Numbered from the stretch's first letter, positions 46,543 through 57,728 are shown. The stretch: DNA of 64,000 bases from Conus ventricosus (GCA_018398815.1 CM031601.1:30186242-30250241); one strand, 5' to 3'. Program-made: numbers and translations. Notes: generated by a model from the sequence alone, not told the origin.

Positions 46543-47370
46543 CCCGTTCCCTGCCTGGAACGAGTAACGCTCGTTCAGAAAACCGCAGAAAACCGCAAAT
46601 CGCTACGCCCCGAACGAGAGTGTCTCGCCGTAACTTCGTAACAGAAAGCAGAAAAATCTACTTGGGAGACAACCCTCTAAAATGTTCTCACCTCTTCTAC
46701 TGGTGTAAAGGAACAGCCCCTTTCCCTTCTCGCGAGCAGCCAGCTGACCACATGTTATGCAAATTGCGAGTTGAGAGGTCACAGCTGATAAGCATATTCA
46801 AGATGGCAGCTCAACCTAGCACTTCGTCGATGCGTCCCGTTTTCAAGCGTCACACTGCCCTTGATATTTTAGATGACATTCTAAAGTATCAAGATAGTGA
46901 TGAAGAAGACCTTTGAGGATCGGATCCTGATACTAGCGATGAGGAGGAGACGGATGGGAATCAGCACTATCCACTTTTATCGGAGATACATGCTGGTGAT
47001 GAGGTGGCTTCATTGTTCTCTACACAACACAGCAGTAAGAAAGCGCCATTAGCGTGGGTGACGAAGCGGAAATTGCTGAACGCGTGCCGTGAACAAGCAC
47101 TGCACCCCCTCCTTTCTTGACGAACGGGGTGGTGGACGTGGTACGGGCTCAGAACGACGGTGAAGGCCCCGTGGAAGCGGCCGGGGGTGTGGTATGGGGC
47201 GTGGTCAGCAACAGCTAATCAAAGAATGGCGAGAAAGAGGTGCACAGCCCTTCAACCTTGCTGTTGTTTTGACTGGGAATTCTGGTCTGCAAGTCAACTG
47301 TGCACATTTTCAGCTGTACAAAGTTCCAGTCTTCAGTTCCTTCATGACCAGAAAGTGGTTTCAGGCAAGT
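46543..47370 (+). mobile_element. piggyBac-like element, 5' part
   Basis: TTAA at 46539-46542 is followed by cccgttccctgcctggaacg, a piggyBac-style CCC terminus, and then cgagtaacgctcg subterminal words. The frame from 46803 reads MAAQPSTSSMRPVFKRHTAL and DILKYQDSDEEDL, an acidic transposase-like N terminus. After a stop and frameshifts, 47200-47368 reads IKEWRERGAQPFNLAVVL, then GNSGLQVN, resembling the stretch before the DDE domain. A possible right end is TTAA at 48456-48459 after a cgcgtctgcaggg-type segment, but the (GT)n arrays between make this uncertain. Confidence 0.6.
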
Positions 47371-47527
47371 AGCTCTATTTTTCTATTGTTGTTTTTTTTT
47401 GTTTGTTTTTGTTTTTACTACATGATTCTTCATTCCTTGACTATTCATTTTCTGTATTTCTCTTCTTTGCCCTATTTCCTACTGAAACCACATAATTATG
47501 GCAAATAATGACTGTATGGATAGGTGG

Positions 47528-47528
47528 G

Positions 47529-47577
<49 letters not shown>

Positions 47578-47764
47578 GCGCGTGCGCGCCTAAGCATTAT
47601 TTATTTCTGTATGCAAGTTTTCCATATAAGTTTGTTCATTTTGTAAAACACAGAAGCACTCATCCACAGCAGATTTTTTGTTTTGTATCATTGTGGTGTT
47701 TTTACATTCATGTGTGTGTGATACTGTTAGTGTGTGTTTGTGCATATGTGTAATGTATGTGTGT

Positions 47765-47817
<53 letters not shown>

Positions 47818-47841
47818 AGCTGTTTGTGTGTATGCATGTGT

Positions 47842-47896
<55 letters not shown>

Positions 47897-47931
47897 ATGC
47901 TCAACTGTGGGTCTGCTTACTGTGTGTGGTG

Positions 47932-47979
<48 letters not shown>

Positions 47980-47983
47980 GAAG

Positions 47984-48032
<49 letters not shown>
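47528..48032. repeat. Large (GT)n microsatellite cluster
   Basis: Four long (GT)n runs (about 47528-47575, 47759-47814, 47847-47893 and 47934-48030). The last runs are separated by a recurrent gaagctgtttgtgtg word, indicating local tandem duplication. Confidence 0.95.
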
Positions 48033-48459
48033 AAAACTCTCACATTGAAAACAAAACAAAAACTGTTTTATCACATGTTATTGGTGTGAACCATCATCAT
48101 AACAAACAAAACCAATATAGAATGATGTGAAATTGTAGACAATGGTATAAGTAAGTAATCCAGAAAAAATCTAACAAATAACTCAACAAATGGGTGAATA
48201 AAATGGGTGAACATGTTGTTTCCGTAACTGTAGCATTGCTATTTTACCCAAAATGTATTTAAGGTTATGCTCATTGCAAAGTTCACGTTTTACCCTTTCC
48301 ATTAATATATAACAATTGCTTGTTAGGTTTATATTAGGGGATGTAAAATAAAATCAAAAAGTGCAAAAATCGCGTGTCTGCAACGGTTGTACACATGTGC
48401 AGTGCACGCGTCTGCAGGGAAGTGACATTGCTCTGCCGCACTCGTCGTGAAAGTATTAA

Positions 48460-48972
48460 AGTAAAAAAAATAATAAAAATGAACGCAAGTGAGATTTCAA
48501 ACATGGTTCATGTTCACTGTAACCACTGGTATTTTACTGCTTCAGATGATGAAAGACAATGATACTACCAATTAGATTTTCTTGGCCCTTTGCATTCATA
48601 GTACTTGACTTTTGTCAACTGCTATGACCAGGATGCTAGTTTATATTCATGACCCACCTGCCTTCGCCAAGCGTGCAGTACCAGTTCAAAAATTACTAGC
48701 ACAAGCACAGTCACTAGGTCCATGTCCTAGGACTGGGCTCCCTATTTTGGGGGTAACAGGATCAGATTGCGATGCCCCAGTCTGGCTTGCCTTGTCACTT
48801 TTCAAAGGATTAAAGAGAGGAAGGTGGTGATAAGTCTGTGCACTGGCATCAATTGCACAAGTTACAAGGTCATGAACCAGGAAGATGTAAAGCAACAATT
48901 AAAAAGAGTTTCTACTACTAATTGGTTATGTAAATGAAAACCACTATAATGAGTATCATAAAGCTAGTAGCT
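48460..48972. other. No gene recognised
   Basis: A 72-codon frame at 48612-48830 has no recognised domain. Confidence 0.4.
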
Positions 48973-48981
48973 GTTCATAGG

Positions 48982-49033
48982 TAAGGTAAGGTAATGTTGC
49001 TTATAGCCCAGCCAAACACAAAGGGCCATATTA
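48982..49033 (-). mobile_element. 52-bp LINE tail insertion
   Basis: The reverse complement of the 3' tail of the LINE family of copy 3 (ctataagcaacattaccttacctta). gttcatagg occurs on both sides (48973-48981 and 49034-49042), a 9-bp target duplication. It is an extreme 5' truncation. Confidence 0.85.
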
Positions 49034-49125
49034 GTTCATAGGAGAGGGAAATGTGCTAGTTGAAGACAAAGAATTCCTATCGCGTTTTGAGCCAAAGCCA
49101 GATGTAGGTATAGTGGCAGACTCAC

Positions 49126-49305
49126 CTGTGCCATCAAGCAGCTATGAGAATTGTCCTTGACCTCCAATTCCACTTGCAGGAATTGAGCCAGGCTGTCATG
49201 CTGTTGCTCCTGGAAGTACACCTGACTGCACCACTCATCCTGAGCACGTATCACAGCATCCGGTGTGGCGCACCACAGCAAAACTTTCTTGCATTCTGTC
49301 AGGAT
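49126..49305 (-). CDS. RNF213-like exon on the minus strand (CATPDAV)
   Basis: On the minus strand, acceptor gaattgttgctcag and donor CAG|gtgagt bound a 180-nt phase 0-0 exon of 60 residues: ILTECKKVLLWCATPDAVIR, then YFQEQQHDSLAQFL. In vertebrate RNF213 a segment with CATPDAVVR followed by a YFxxQxHxSFxxFL string lies several hundred residues beyond the Walker B region found on the + strand here. It follows the minus-strand exon at 53756-53891 in protein order. The opposite orientation relative to the seven + strand exons is discussed in the findings. Confidence 0.9.
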
Positions 49306-50343
49306 CTGAGCAACAATTCATACATCTGTGTTAGAGGAACAGCAAGAGAAAGACTGCAGCAATTAAAGTAATTCTTGGGAGAAATACAAAATGTAAAAAT
49401 GTTCTTTTTGGGGGCAACAATAAAACATCAGTGATAAAAGAAAAACCACAGAAAAACAGCATGATAACTCATACAGTTATTGAAAACTTCTAAGTCCACA
49501 GTCATACTATCACCACTTTAGGAATAATGTGGATGTCCTGGCAGCTGAACAAACAATCTCATGCAACAATGACATCAGAGCCTTGAAAAACAGCAATATT
49601 GTCATTCCTGTACTCAAGAAAATGTGTGAGGCAACAATCATATCATCCATTCTTTGAGGAGCACAAAGACTGCCCTTGTATTTATGCAAACAATTCTAAA
49701 GCAACAATTATAACATCATCAAAAGCATCAAAAAAAGGTTTCCTCTAAAAGAACAGCTTTTGGACACTAATCATAACAGCAGTGCTTAAACAGATGGCAG
49801 CACCTCAAAGTAAACACAAATTCAACAAATAACAAAAAAATATAGAGGGAAGTAGACATGACCTGAAAAGATTAGAAATAATGCTAAATAATCATGTCAC
49901 CTTCACAGTCATTTCCAATCCATACAAGTAAACTGATCTTGTCAGTGAATAGCAACATTCAGATCTATTAGAATTTTGTTTTTCTGTGTGCGTGTCAAAT
50001 CTGAGAATATATATAGCTCCTAGTCGTTCCTCCTGAGAACAATGATCTAAACCTCTATGCTACTTTCATATCAGGAGCAGCACAGGCAGTAGAAAAACAA
50101 AAACAAACAAAAACTAATACAAGTGAGCGAAGAAACCTATTTCCTATTTACAATATTTTTTTTTCATCTACAATTACAATATTTCTTTTGAAGAATATTC
50201 CAAGCAGTTTGGTTGTTTATGGTGTGATTCTTTATCTATTGATTATTAAAGTACAGTCAAGATTTAGGTTACTTTGAGAGAAAGAAGAATCTTGCTGAAG
50301 CTGAACAACACATCTCCACTTTAGGACCACTGTAATGATCATG
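49306..50343. other. Presumed intron, nothing assigned
   Basis: AT-rich, with repeated gcaacaat(c/t)ata words but no clear period. Confidence 0.4.
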
Positions 50344-50347
50344 TTAA

Positions 50348-52250
50348 CCCAATGACTACCAGATCGACCACAAGATTTCCCTTGTCTGAATACCGGATTG
50401 ACCGAGATCGACCGCTGAATACTAGGTCAACAACTTTCACTTTTACCATCACATATCCCAGAATACAATCGCAACAGAAGAGTTTTCCGGTACTTCCGTT
50501 TCTGGACGCCATTTTGGTTTTTGTAGTATGGGTTTTGGTGGAGTAGTTTCGCTGCTGTGAATTTTCAAAGTTCAGCCTTTTTCTGCAAAGATTTTCTGGG
50601 AAAATGGCGGATCAAGTTGTCAAGAGGCCTGTGATGTTGGTCCATCTTGGGTTGTAGTGTTATTATTTTGTTGTTGTTGTTGTTGTCGTGTATCAATCCC
50701 TTAATGTGGCTTGTAGTGTGTTTCCACCTTAATGTCGTTCAGCTCAGGTTAGGTTTACTTTCTCTCTCTCTCTATTTTCACTGTCTGTGTAATTCACCCT
50801 GCAGGTTCACGTGTGGCTGGTGCCTGTCTCTTTAACTGGCTGTCTCTATCGGCCTCTCACCTGTCTTTTTACCTGCCACATGTACAGCATTCCCCTTAGC
50901 TTGAGGTGTTCTCACTCTGTGACGTATGGTGGCATGTTTGCTGCCAACAGTTAGAAAGGTTTTCTCTTCACTTGTACGGAAGATGTCCCTGAAAGTGCCC
51001 ACTCCAGTTCTGGTTCTCGACCATATCACCGAAGGTACAGTCAGTATCTTCATTCCTGCAGTCAGCCTATAGGGGAGGGATGTCAGCATTTCTGCCTCTG
51101 CTCGGCTGGTTCTCTCGACTGGACAGAGGGCAGAGAGTCGCTTGACCCGCCACTTTCTTGGGTCACCCACAGGTACCTGTACCCCTTTCCTGTTCCTTTC
51201 CTTTTTTTTTCCTCCTCCCGCTGGCTTCACCCGGGGCTGACGTCCTTGAGGCCGCAGTGTGTGAGCACACGTTCTTCACCAGATGGTCCTACCCCTGTCC
51301 GGGACCTTTGACGACTACCACCTCATCCGACTGGATGTGTTCTACACTGTGTTTTCAGACTTCATGCAGCCCATGTGACAGCTAAGCAAGTGTGGTTAAC
51401 TCTGTGTCGCGCTATTGTGGAAGTGGTGTGGGTGTGTGCTGAGGGTGTCGGCACTGAAAGACTGTATTCAGAACAGACCCGGTTTGGACACCCGATTGGA
51501 CATGATACTCCCAGTGAACTTTGGGAAGGTAAGGGTGGGGGACAATGGGAAGGAACAAACCAAATGTGTGTGTTGAAATGCTTATTTGTTACTATGTGTA
51601 TGTTGGTGTGAATAAATGGTGTGTTGTATTGTAATCTTTCCTGTCTGATCTCTTGCAGAGCGTGTGAGGTCAGTCACTCCCTTCACTCCCTTTTAGACCG
51701 ATCCTGTCAGGGCCGACCTCCAGGGGTCGGTCATGACACAAGTAAGTATGCAACTTGCAGAATTCATTTTCTGAAGTGATATTGATGAAGAGAGCATATT
51801 TGCAGGCTACGTTCTTGAAGAAGATTTGAAGCAAGATGATTCGGATGTCGATCTTGACCTACTTATAAATAAAGATTGACTAGTGACTGATTTTGAGGCC
51901 CAAATCGATAATGATTCGGGCGATGATAATGACGACATCCAATAGCTCATTGCTGCTGGGCCCAGTCCCCCAAAATAAGAACATTCTGAAAACAAAACTT
52001 GCTACAGATTCTTTAATAACTGACTAGAGTGGCTGGCTACAAGAAGTGAAGCCCCCAAAAGTTTCCCTTGTTTTGATAGCCAGGAAACCGGGTCAGTCAG
52101 TGGGTGTGTCCCATGATTTGCCTGTGGGAGCGTCATCTTTAGCCTTTTGATTTCAGGAGAATTTTGGCAGACTTTTAACGAGAAACAAATTTATTTGCTG
52201 CACAAAAGCAAGCAGAAAAGGATGAACATAAACTCTGGCCTAAAATAAAA
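50348..52250 (+). mobile_element. piggyBac-like relic, split by an inserted block
   Basis: TTAA (50344-50347) is followed by cccaatgactaccagatcga, a CCC-type end. ATG at 50604 opens MADQVVKRPVMLVHLG. After about 1 kb of unrelated sequence (50690-51745), the frame 51779-52020 reads DIDEESIFAGYVLEEDLK and DNDSGDDNDD, the acidic N-terminal region of a piggyBac transposase. SGEFWQTFNEKQIYLLHKSK (52155-52215) looks like the start of the DDE domain. Several stops are present and no right end was found. The N-terminal character is convincing; continuity of the two parts is inferred. Confidence 0.55.
50690..51745. other. Inserted or unassigned block inside the piggyBac relic
   Basis: It contains (CT)n at 50760-50773, a 132-codon minus-strand frame (50832-51230, basic, no domain recognised), an aataaa at 51610 and a hairpin gaccgatcctgt...gacctccaggggtcggtc near 51697-51735. 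It is possibly a solo LTR or an unknown element. No terminal pair was confirmed. Confidence 0.3.
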
Positions 52251-52308
52251 ACTGCCTGTTTATCAAAAAGCAAAGAGCAGACGGACAAGAGGTACATCAT
52301 CACCACAG

Positions 52309-52367
52309 TGTGTGTGTGTGTGTGTGTGTGTGTCGGAGGGGGGGCGGGGGGGGGGGGGGGGGGGTTG
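52309..52367. repeat. (GT)n followed by poly-G
   Basis: (GT)n then a G run of about 25 with single interruptions. Length is likely unreliable. Confidence 0.9.
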
Positions 52368-52588
52368 CTCAGTGCACTTGTGCAAAAGCACATCTTTGCT
52401 GAATTCCATCACAATCTAAAGTTCAGTATTCAGTAATCTGTTGTTGTTATTTTTGTCCCCTCAGTAGTTAGAAGACAAATTTTCTTGTATGTGATGCCTT
52501 CAGTTTAACAAAATTGGTGAAGTTTGGGTTTTTTTTTCCTTCACAACAAAAGTTAATTATCTAGTGTGCAGACCATACAGATTGACTC

Positions 52589-53418
52589 TTTTTTTTTTTT
52601 TGCTGCCCCAACCTCTGTGCCACCTCAGAGGCAGTGCACACACGCCACTCATTCCGACACCCCGTCCACAGCCACAGCCCGGTCGGCCCCGCCGCAGCCC
52701 CGGCACCGACAATCCACAGAGGGCAGTCAATGTCAAGCCGTCAAGAGGCAACCCACCAGAGGAGACACTGCACTGCTGCCAAGTCACTTCGGTGGTGTTC
52801 AGTGGCGCCTGTTCTGATCTAACATACGCAGGACACCACCTACTAAGCCCCCTACTGACGACAATAATTGCTTAGTCGCGGAGCCGGAGTGAGTGAGCTC
52901 TCCCTCCAGAGGGCGCCACCACGTCCGTCCAACGACAGCCCCCATGGACTCGCCGATACCAGTGACCCGACGGAACCAAACCAAGACCACAGACGTGGAG
53001 GGCATCGAAAGTGAGGTCACCATGAGAGCAGGGCATGAAGGGACACAGAATTTGAGACATTTTTTGTAATGCTGATCGATGAGAATGAGGATGATTAAGA
53101 TGATGCTACGGAATTCCATTTCGGTCTGAGACTACATGACAGGGCTGTACTCTACGCTTCCTTTCATAATATATCCCGGCGTCAACCAGGCCCGAGAGAT
53201 ACAGGCACCTGCAGTGTTGGTCAGGGAATTTGAGCAACACTCTCAGAAATGCATCCATTAAGTGGATGAAACTCGACTGTGTGGTCCCAGTCTTCCCAAC
53301 TGAGTCCGCAGCAAACTCAACTCTGGGTAGGAGCCGGTCGGGGCAGAAAAACCCACATGCCCCTGATGGGATTCAAACCCACGACCTCCCAGCCGGGAGT
53401 CCGCGACGCTAACCACTG
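52589..53418 (-). mobile_element. Long tRNA-headed SINE, copy 2 (inverted)
   Basis: The reverse complement of 32306-33183 over nearly its whole length. The poly-A tail appears as the T run at 52589-52601, and the tRNA-like head with B box lies near 53375-53385. About 15 bases of the head (including part of the A box) are absent at 53418, so this copy is slightly 5'-truncated. No clear target duplication was found. Confidence 0.85.
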
Positions 53419-53644
53419 GTATTCACATAGTCATATAGACACAAAGTCATGCGGTAGGCAGAGGGTTAAGGACTGACTCTGTGAATATTCTCAAGAACAA
53501 AACAAAACAACAACAACAAACACATTAAAAGTGACTACCACAGTCAGCCTTTCCTGTGTTAGGGTGTGATTCAATGAGAGAATTCTCATTCATTCAAGTC
53601 CATTAAAGAATGTCCCAAGAACAGGAGTTACTCAGTGTTACATC

Positions 53645-53650
53645 AGACAA

Positions 53651-53724
<74 letters not shown>
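53645..53724. repeat. (AG)n microsatellite
   Basis: (AG)n with a few GG interruptions, starting about 30 bp beyond the donor side of the minus-strand exon. Confidence 0.95.
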
Positions 53725-53725
<1 letters not shown>

Positions 53726-53755
53726 CTTTAGGGTCAACACTGATTCCATACTGAC

Positions 53756-53891
53756 CTTTTCATGCAGGTCTGGGGTCAGGGGCTGCGAAGGAGTTACATA
53801 TTTCTGCCACACTGTCAACACCAGCGAGGCAGCCATGTCACGATGGTGACCAATCCAAACATCATTCACGTCAAGCTGACAGTGCTCACAG
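53756..53891 (-). CDS. RNF213-like exon on the minus strand (DVWIGHHRD)
   Basis: On the minus strand the exon ends at donor AAG|gtcagt in phase 0. It encodes up to 45 residues including LDVNDVWIGHHRDMAASLVL and PLTPDLHEK. The vertebrate RNF213 counterpart has a DVFIGYHSD...A-S-VVL stretch ending EELHQK immediately before the CATPDAV exon, matching the order here. The acceptor is uncertain: tgctgttcag gives the 136-nt exon listed, while gcactgtcag would start it at LDVNDV in phase 0. Confidence 0.88.
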
Positions 53892-53963
53892 CTGAACAGC
53901 ATATCAAGGCTCATTGTTACATATGGTAAAATTACATGTAACTGTTTGAGCTGTCTGTCAAAA

Positions 53964-54047
53964 GATAAGATAAGATAATGTTGCTTATAGCCCAGCCGAC
54001 CGCAAAGGGCCATATCAGGGCTGTCACCACGTTAAAATCAACTCACC
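53964..54047 (-). mobile_element. 84-bp LINE tail insertion
   Basis: The reverse complement of the last 84 bp of the LINE copy 3 family (ttgattttaacgtggtgaca ... ataagcaacattatc). gtctgtcaaaa at 53953-53963 and 54048-54058 is the 11-bp target duplication. Confidence 0.9.
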
Positions 54048-54058
54048 GTCTGTCAAAA

Positions 54059-54734
54059 AGTCTACAAACAAAATCAGTGATCGATATACACAACCAAAAA
54101 ATGTCATTAACATGCTACTGCAATTGCAACAAAATTGTTACAAACAATGATACAAATTTAAATAAGCAAGCCAAAATTGTTTTTCAAATTTAAATAAGCA
54201 GGCCAAGATTGTTTTTCGAGTTTATGCCAAACAATGCCTTGACATTACATTAAGGTGAAACAGAAACGTCACATCTTAAAGTTGTTACTAAAGTCTGGTG
54301 TAATGCAAGATTCTAACCTGTTGAATTAGCAGAATTCATAAAGCCTTATAATAAGGGGTAGCATTCCCCAAAGTCTAATTGTTCTTGGTTGACAGAGTGT
54401 ACGTGACTGAAAGCAGCCATGGTGTTGCTGACACTACTGTGTTCATATCTTCTGTTAGCAGAGGTGGTAGTTCAGGAGCTGCGCCACTGTAATGAAACTT
54501 GCTGATGGCATCAGTTACCACTCAGTTCAACCCTGTAGATTAATTATTACTTGGGAGTATGCTTCAACAGAGCAATGGGTAGTATCAGCACACAGCATGA
54601 ACTGCTTCCTTTTACCAATTTTGCAACCATGTTTGTTGGCTGGACAAATTCTTTTTCTTGACATCAGTGATTTTTGTTCTTGTTTCAGTGGCAGATCAGC
54701 ATCTTCTCTTAAATACACTAGAATTTTCTTCATG
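54059..54734. other. Presumed intron, nothing assigned
   Basis: Includes a short local duplication tttaaataagcargccaa(g/a)attgttttt at 54157-54215. No coding signal that fits the missing RNF213-like segment was recognised. Confidence 0.4.
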
Positions 54735-54739
54735 GAACA

Positions 54740-55070
54740 GAAATTTCACCACTAAAAGTTCTCTAACCATACACTTACCTGTCCAAACAAATGCCTTACC
54801 CCTCGCATTCCCCACTTGGCATGGAACTCCATCACATTATCAGGATTTAATTTTTGTTTTAAAGTTGGAAGTGCAGGGAGCTAACCCCATCTCCATACCC
54901 AGTCAGGAAGCGACAGTGATCAGCCTTAGTGAGTTCACTCCATTGCATCACATTCAAAGCAGCTCAGTTTTGGTACCTTTTCCCAAGCGGGAAGGTGGGA
55001 GATCATCCCTGTGTTTGGACAAGTAAGTTTATCATTACATTACTTTTGGGTGTAAAGTTCCTTTTTTTCA
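54740..55070 (+). mobile_element. Terminal-repeat element, copy E
   Basis: The left end has an AT-rich segment then cacttacctgtccaaacaaa (54773-54792) and tgccttaccc. The right end has ctgtgtttggacaagtaagt (55010-55029) followed by the complementary AT-rich segment to about 55070. The interior (gggagctaacccc, gagttcactcc) is related to copies A to D. Confidence 0.75.
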
Positions 55071-55121
55071 CTTACGCAACAAATGCCCGAATATCAAAGA
55101 GGATGGCAGAAGCACACTCAC

Positions 55122-55175
55122 CTGACTAGGGAGACACTGATCTGATTCAACAATGACTTTGTACAGTTTCTCAAG
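55122..55175 (-). CDS. Candidate RNF213-like micro-exon
   Basis: On the minus strand, acceptor gagttcttag and donor CAG|gtgagtg bound 54 nt, phase 0-0, reading LEKLYKVIVESDQCLPSQ. The splice sites are strong and LEKxY resembles the family's LNRLEKHY segment, which lies before the DVFIGYHSD exon. About 25 residues expected between the two are unaccounted for, so this is tentative. Confidence 0.4.
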
Positions 55176-55599
55176 CTAAGAACTCGGAATTAATGGCCAC
55201 TTAGGGCCAATGTGATGATTTCCATGCTTAGACAGGAGATGAAAAACTAAGTCCTCACTCTCCCTCAAGATAATGGCTCAAAGTGACAAGCAAAAAGCTT
55301 ACCTAAAAGAGAAAAGAATTTCTCAAGCCTATAATTAGGAAAAGGAGTACACCCTCTCCCAGGACATACGGGGAATTGAGTACAGATAGTGCCATTCATA
55401 CGCGTATCACAAACATCAAAGTTAACTTGATCAAAGTGTGAAGCAATACACTACAAAATATGCAACAAGCAGGTAATGATAGCGTTGTGTAAATATAGAG
55501 GTCAAAATCGAAAGGGTCAGTGTAAAAGCATGGTGTGTGTGTTGCCATCTGGGCAACTTTTATGCCCCCAAGGTAGTCATATGTTTCTACATCACTGAC

Positions 55600-56216
55600 T
55601 GCAAATTGTGAATGTCAGTGGCTTTACTTCCAGCATAACTTATTACTGTGCAGTGCACCTGAGGGTTAGGGCCCGACTTTCTTTTTTTGTACACAATCCT
55701 GTCTTTGCCATTGTAAATCAACATTCACTTTTCTATCACAGTTTCTCTGATGACATTCAGCATTGTAATCTTCTGACAACTTTTGGTTAGCATTCCTTTG
55801 CCTGTAAGGCTCCTTTTATTTGGAACAATCTCTCACATCAACTCAAATACTCTGCCTTTCTGCTTTCCTTTAAACCAAACATGGAAACTTTTCATATCCT
55901 ATCAGACTGACATTCATAAATGTATGTTAGTGCTGTCTTCAGCAGCAAATATGAATGCCAATGATTATTCATCTAAGAGTAAAAAATTATTGTTTTCGTT
56001 TGAGAGGTGGTTAATGGGTGAACAGGGATTGTAAGAGGGCAAAGCTTGGTGGAGGTATACATGGACATGCAACAAGCTTGTGACTGTGGGAAGTGTTAAT
56101 GCGTACTGCCTGTTCTATCCTATCTGGCTTTTAATTTGATGTGTCTTCTTGTTTATTGTAAATGCCTAACACATTCGACTGATTAGGCATACACATTTTC
56201 TTAATAATGATGATAA
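55600..56216 (+). mobile_element. CR1/L2-like 3' end with internal deletion
   Basis: YHSFSDDIQHCN (about 55730-55765, a degraded FADDTQL box) is joined almost directly to LLTTFG...HSFACKAPFIWNN (55770-55830), the C-terminal signature of CR1/L2 pol (SFSVAAPxxWNSLP type). It ends in an ataatgatgataa tail, where the LTR element begins. The segment between RT core and C terminus is missing. Confidence 0.65.
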
Positions 56217-57435
56217 TGTAGCCGGGTGCTAACAGTGTATATTTCTTGGTCACCTGTTGTAAACGAGATATTTTGTTCATGAGTTATCTTCCCCCTTACC
56301 TCCCTTGGTTGAATCTCATTTCTTATTTTGTAAGTTCTTTAAATCATGAATACCTCAGAACCTACATAGTTGTGTATACGTTGCTGAAGTCACAAAAATT
56401 AATGTTATTCTATTCATTTACAATCGTGTTGAACTGAGAAGCCCATATTTTCCCTAAAACTGGTATTTCGACCAAATTAATCTTGGCGCCATTTTGAATT
56501 GTCCGACGAGCAAACCGTAGATAATTCTTGATTTCACAAAAAGTATGAGACAATCCAAAGAATCCATGAATGCACATTGAAAAGTCCATAAGCTCTCATT
56601 TCATATATCGCATGCCTATGATCTTTTCTGTGCAAGCTTGCGACTATACGAAATGATTGACGGCGCTGGCTCCCTTGAACAAGTCCCCCTCCTTTGTTGA
56701 TTGTCGGAGTTCTGATCTAAATTGTCGTTTTATGAAATTCGGACTTCCTAATCAAAATCTTTTTAATGACTCCATTTCTACGATAGAAGCAACCAAAAAT
56801 ATATAAAAATTATCATCCGATGGACCATTCCAACAGAATAACATTTTATCGAAGATCGTGTTAGGAGCACATGGCGACAGCCATGTGACAATAAAGCAAG
56901 TTGTGTTTTCTATCAAATTTTAAACACAAAGTTCTCGGCTTGGACGGCATCTTGGATAATGAAATTTATATGTATAAAAAGAGCAATATGCCAGCTTTTC
57001 ATTCATTACAAAAATATTTCATGCTGTTCAGTATTTTTCATCGAAATAGAAGAAAATATGACGTAAACTCGTTAAAAGTGGGTTCATTCTCGGACTTTAA
57101 TCACTAATAACTTGCCACAGAATTGTCCAATATGACTTATTGCATTTTATTCCTTGGGTTCTGAGGTTTTCATCGATATCAAATATGTTTGGATACTTTG
57201 ACTGTATGGCGAGCTAGACAATGCAGAAGCTGCGACAGATAGCACAAATTTTGTCATTTGCTGTCTCGCAAGGCTCATTTTGAGCGCGGCGCTGCATTGT
57301 CTTCTTTGCGGTCCGGGCAAGCTGTACATATTTGAGGCGCTGCATTGAGTGCAGGCAGTGTTGCCTAGAGTGTTGCCTAGAGTGTCACCGAGTGTGCGCA
57401 AAGTATTCCCCAGAGTGTTGCCTAGAGCGTTCGCT

Positions 57436-57467
<32 letters not shown>

Positions 57468-57677
57468 GTGCTCAGTGCGCTGAGTGCTGAGAGAGAGAGA
57501 GAGAGAGTTCCCAGGCAGTGTTCCTGGTTTGAGCTCCTTGTCATGGGAAAGAAATAAAAGAAGAAAACTCTGCTTTGTCCTGTGTGTTTTCTTGACTGGC
57601 TGCTGTCCCTTGGTTCCTGCACATATCATCATCTGCTGTCTTCACCTGCACACCCCTTACCCCTCCACACCATCACA
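56217..57677 (+). mobile_element. LTR retrotransposon, first LTR
   Basis: About 1.46 kb starting tgtagccgggtgctaacagt and ending ccacaccatcaca, repeated at 60222-61686 with very few differences. Near the end it has an aataaa (57552) and a (AG)n stretch (57437-57505). The ends define TG...CA. It is followed at once by a primer-binding-like site. Confidence 0.85.
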
Positions 57678-57679
57678 AC

Positions 57680-57698
57680 TGGCGCTGCGAGCAGGATT
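57680..57698 (+). promoter_or_regulatory. Putative tRNA primer-binding site
   Basis: tggcgctgcgagcaggatt starts two bases after the LTR. Position and the TGG start fit a minus-strand primer site. The tRNA partner is not determined. The same sequence recurs after the second LTR (61689). Confidence 0.6.
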
Positions 57699-57728
57699 CA
57701 AGACAAGGGACCAAGAAGACCGGACACC

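Noticed and set aside
50832..51230. Basic 132-codon minus-strand ORF as a gene
   Set aside because: No domain recognised, and it lies in a block with transposon features. Evidence is insufficient for a gene call.
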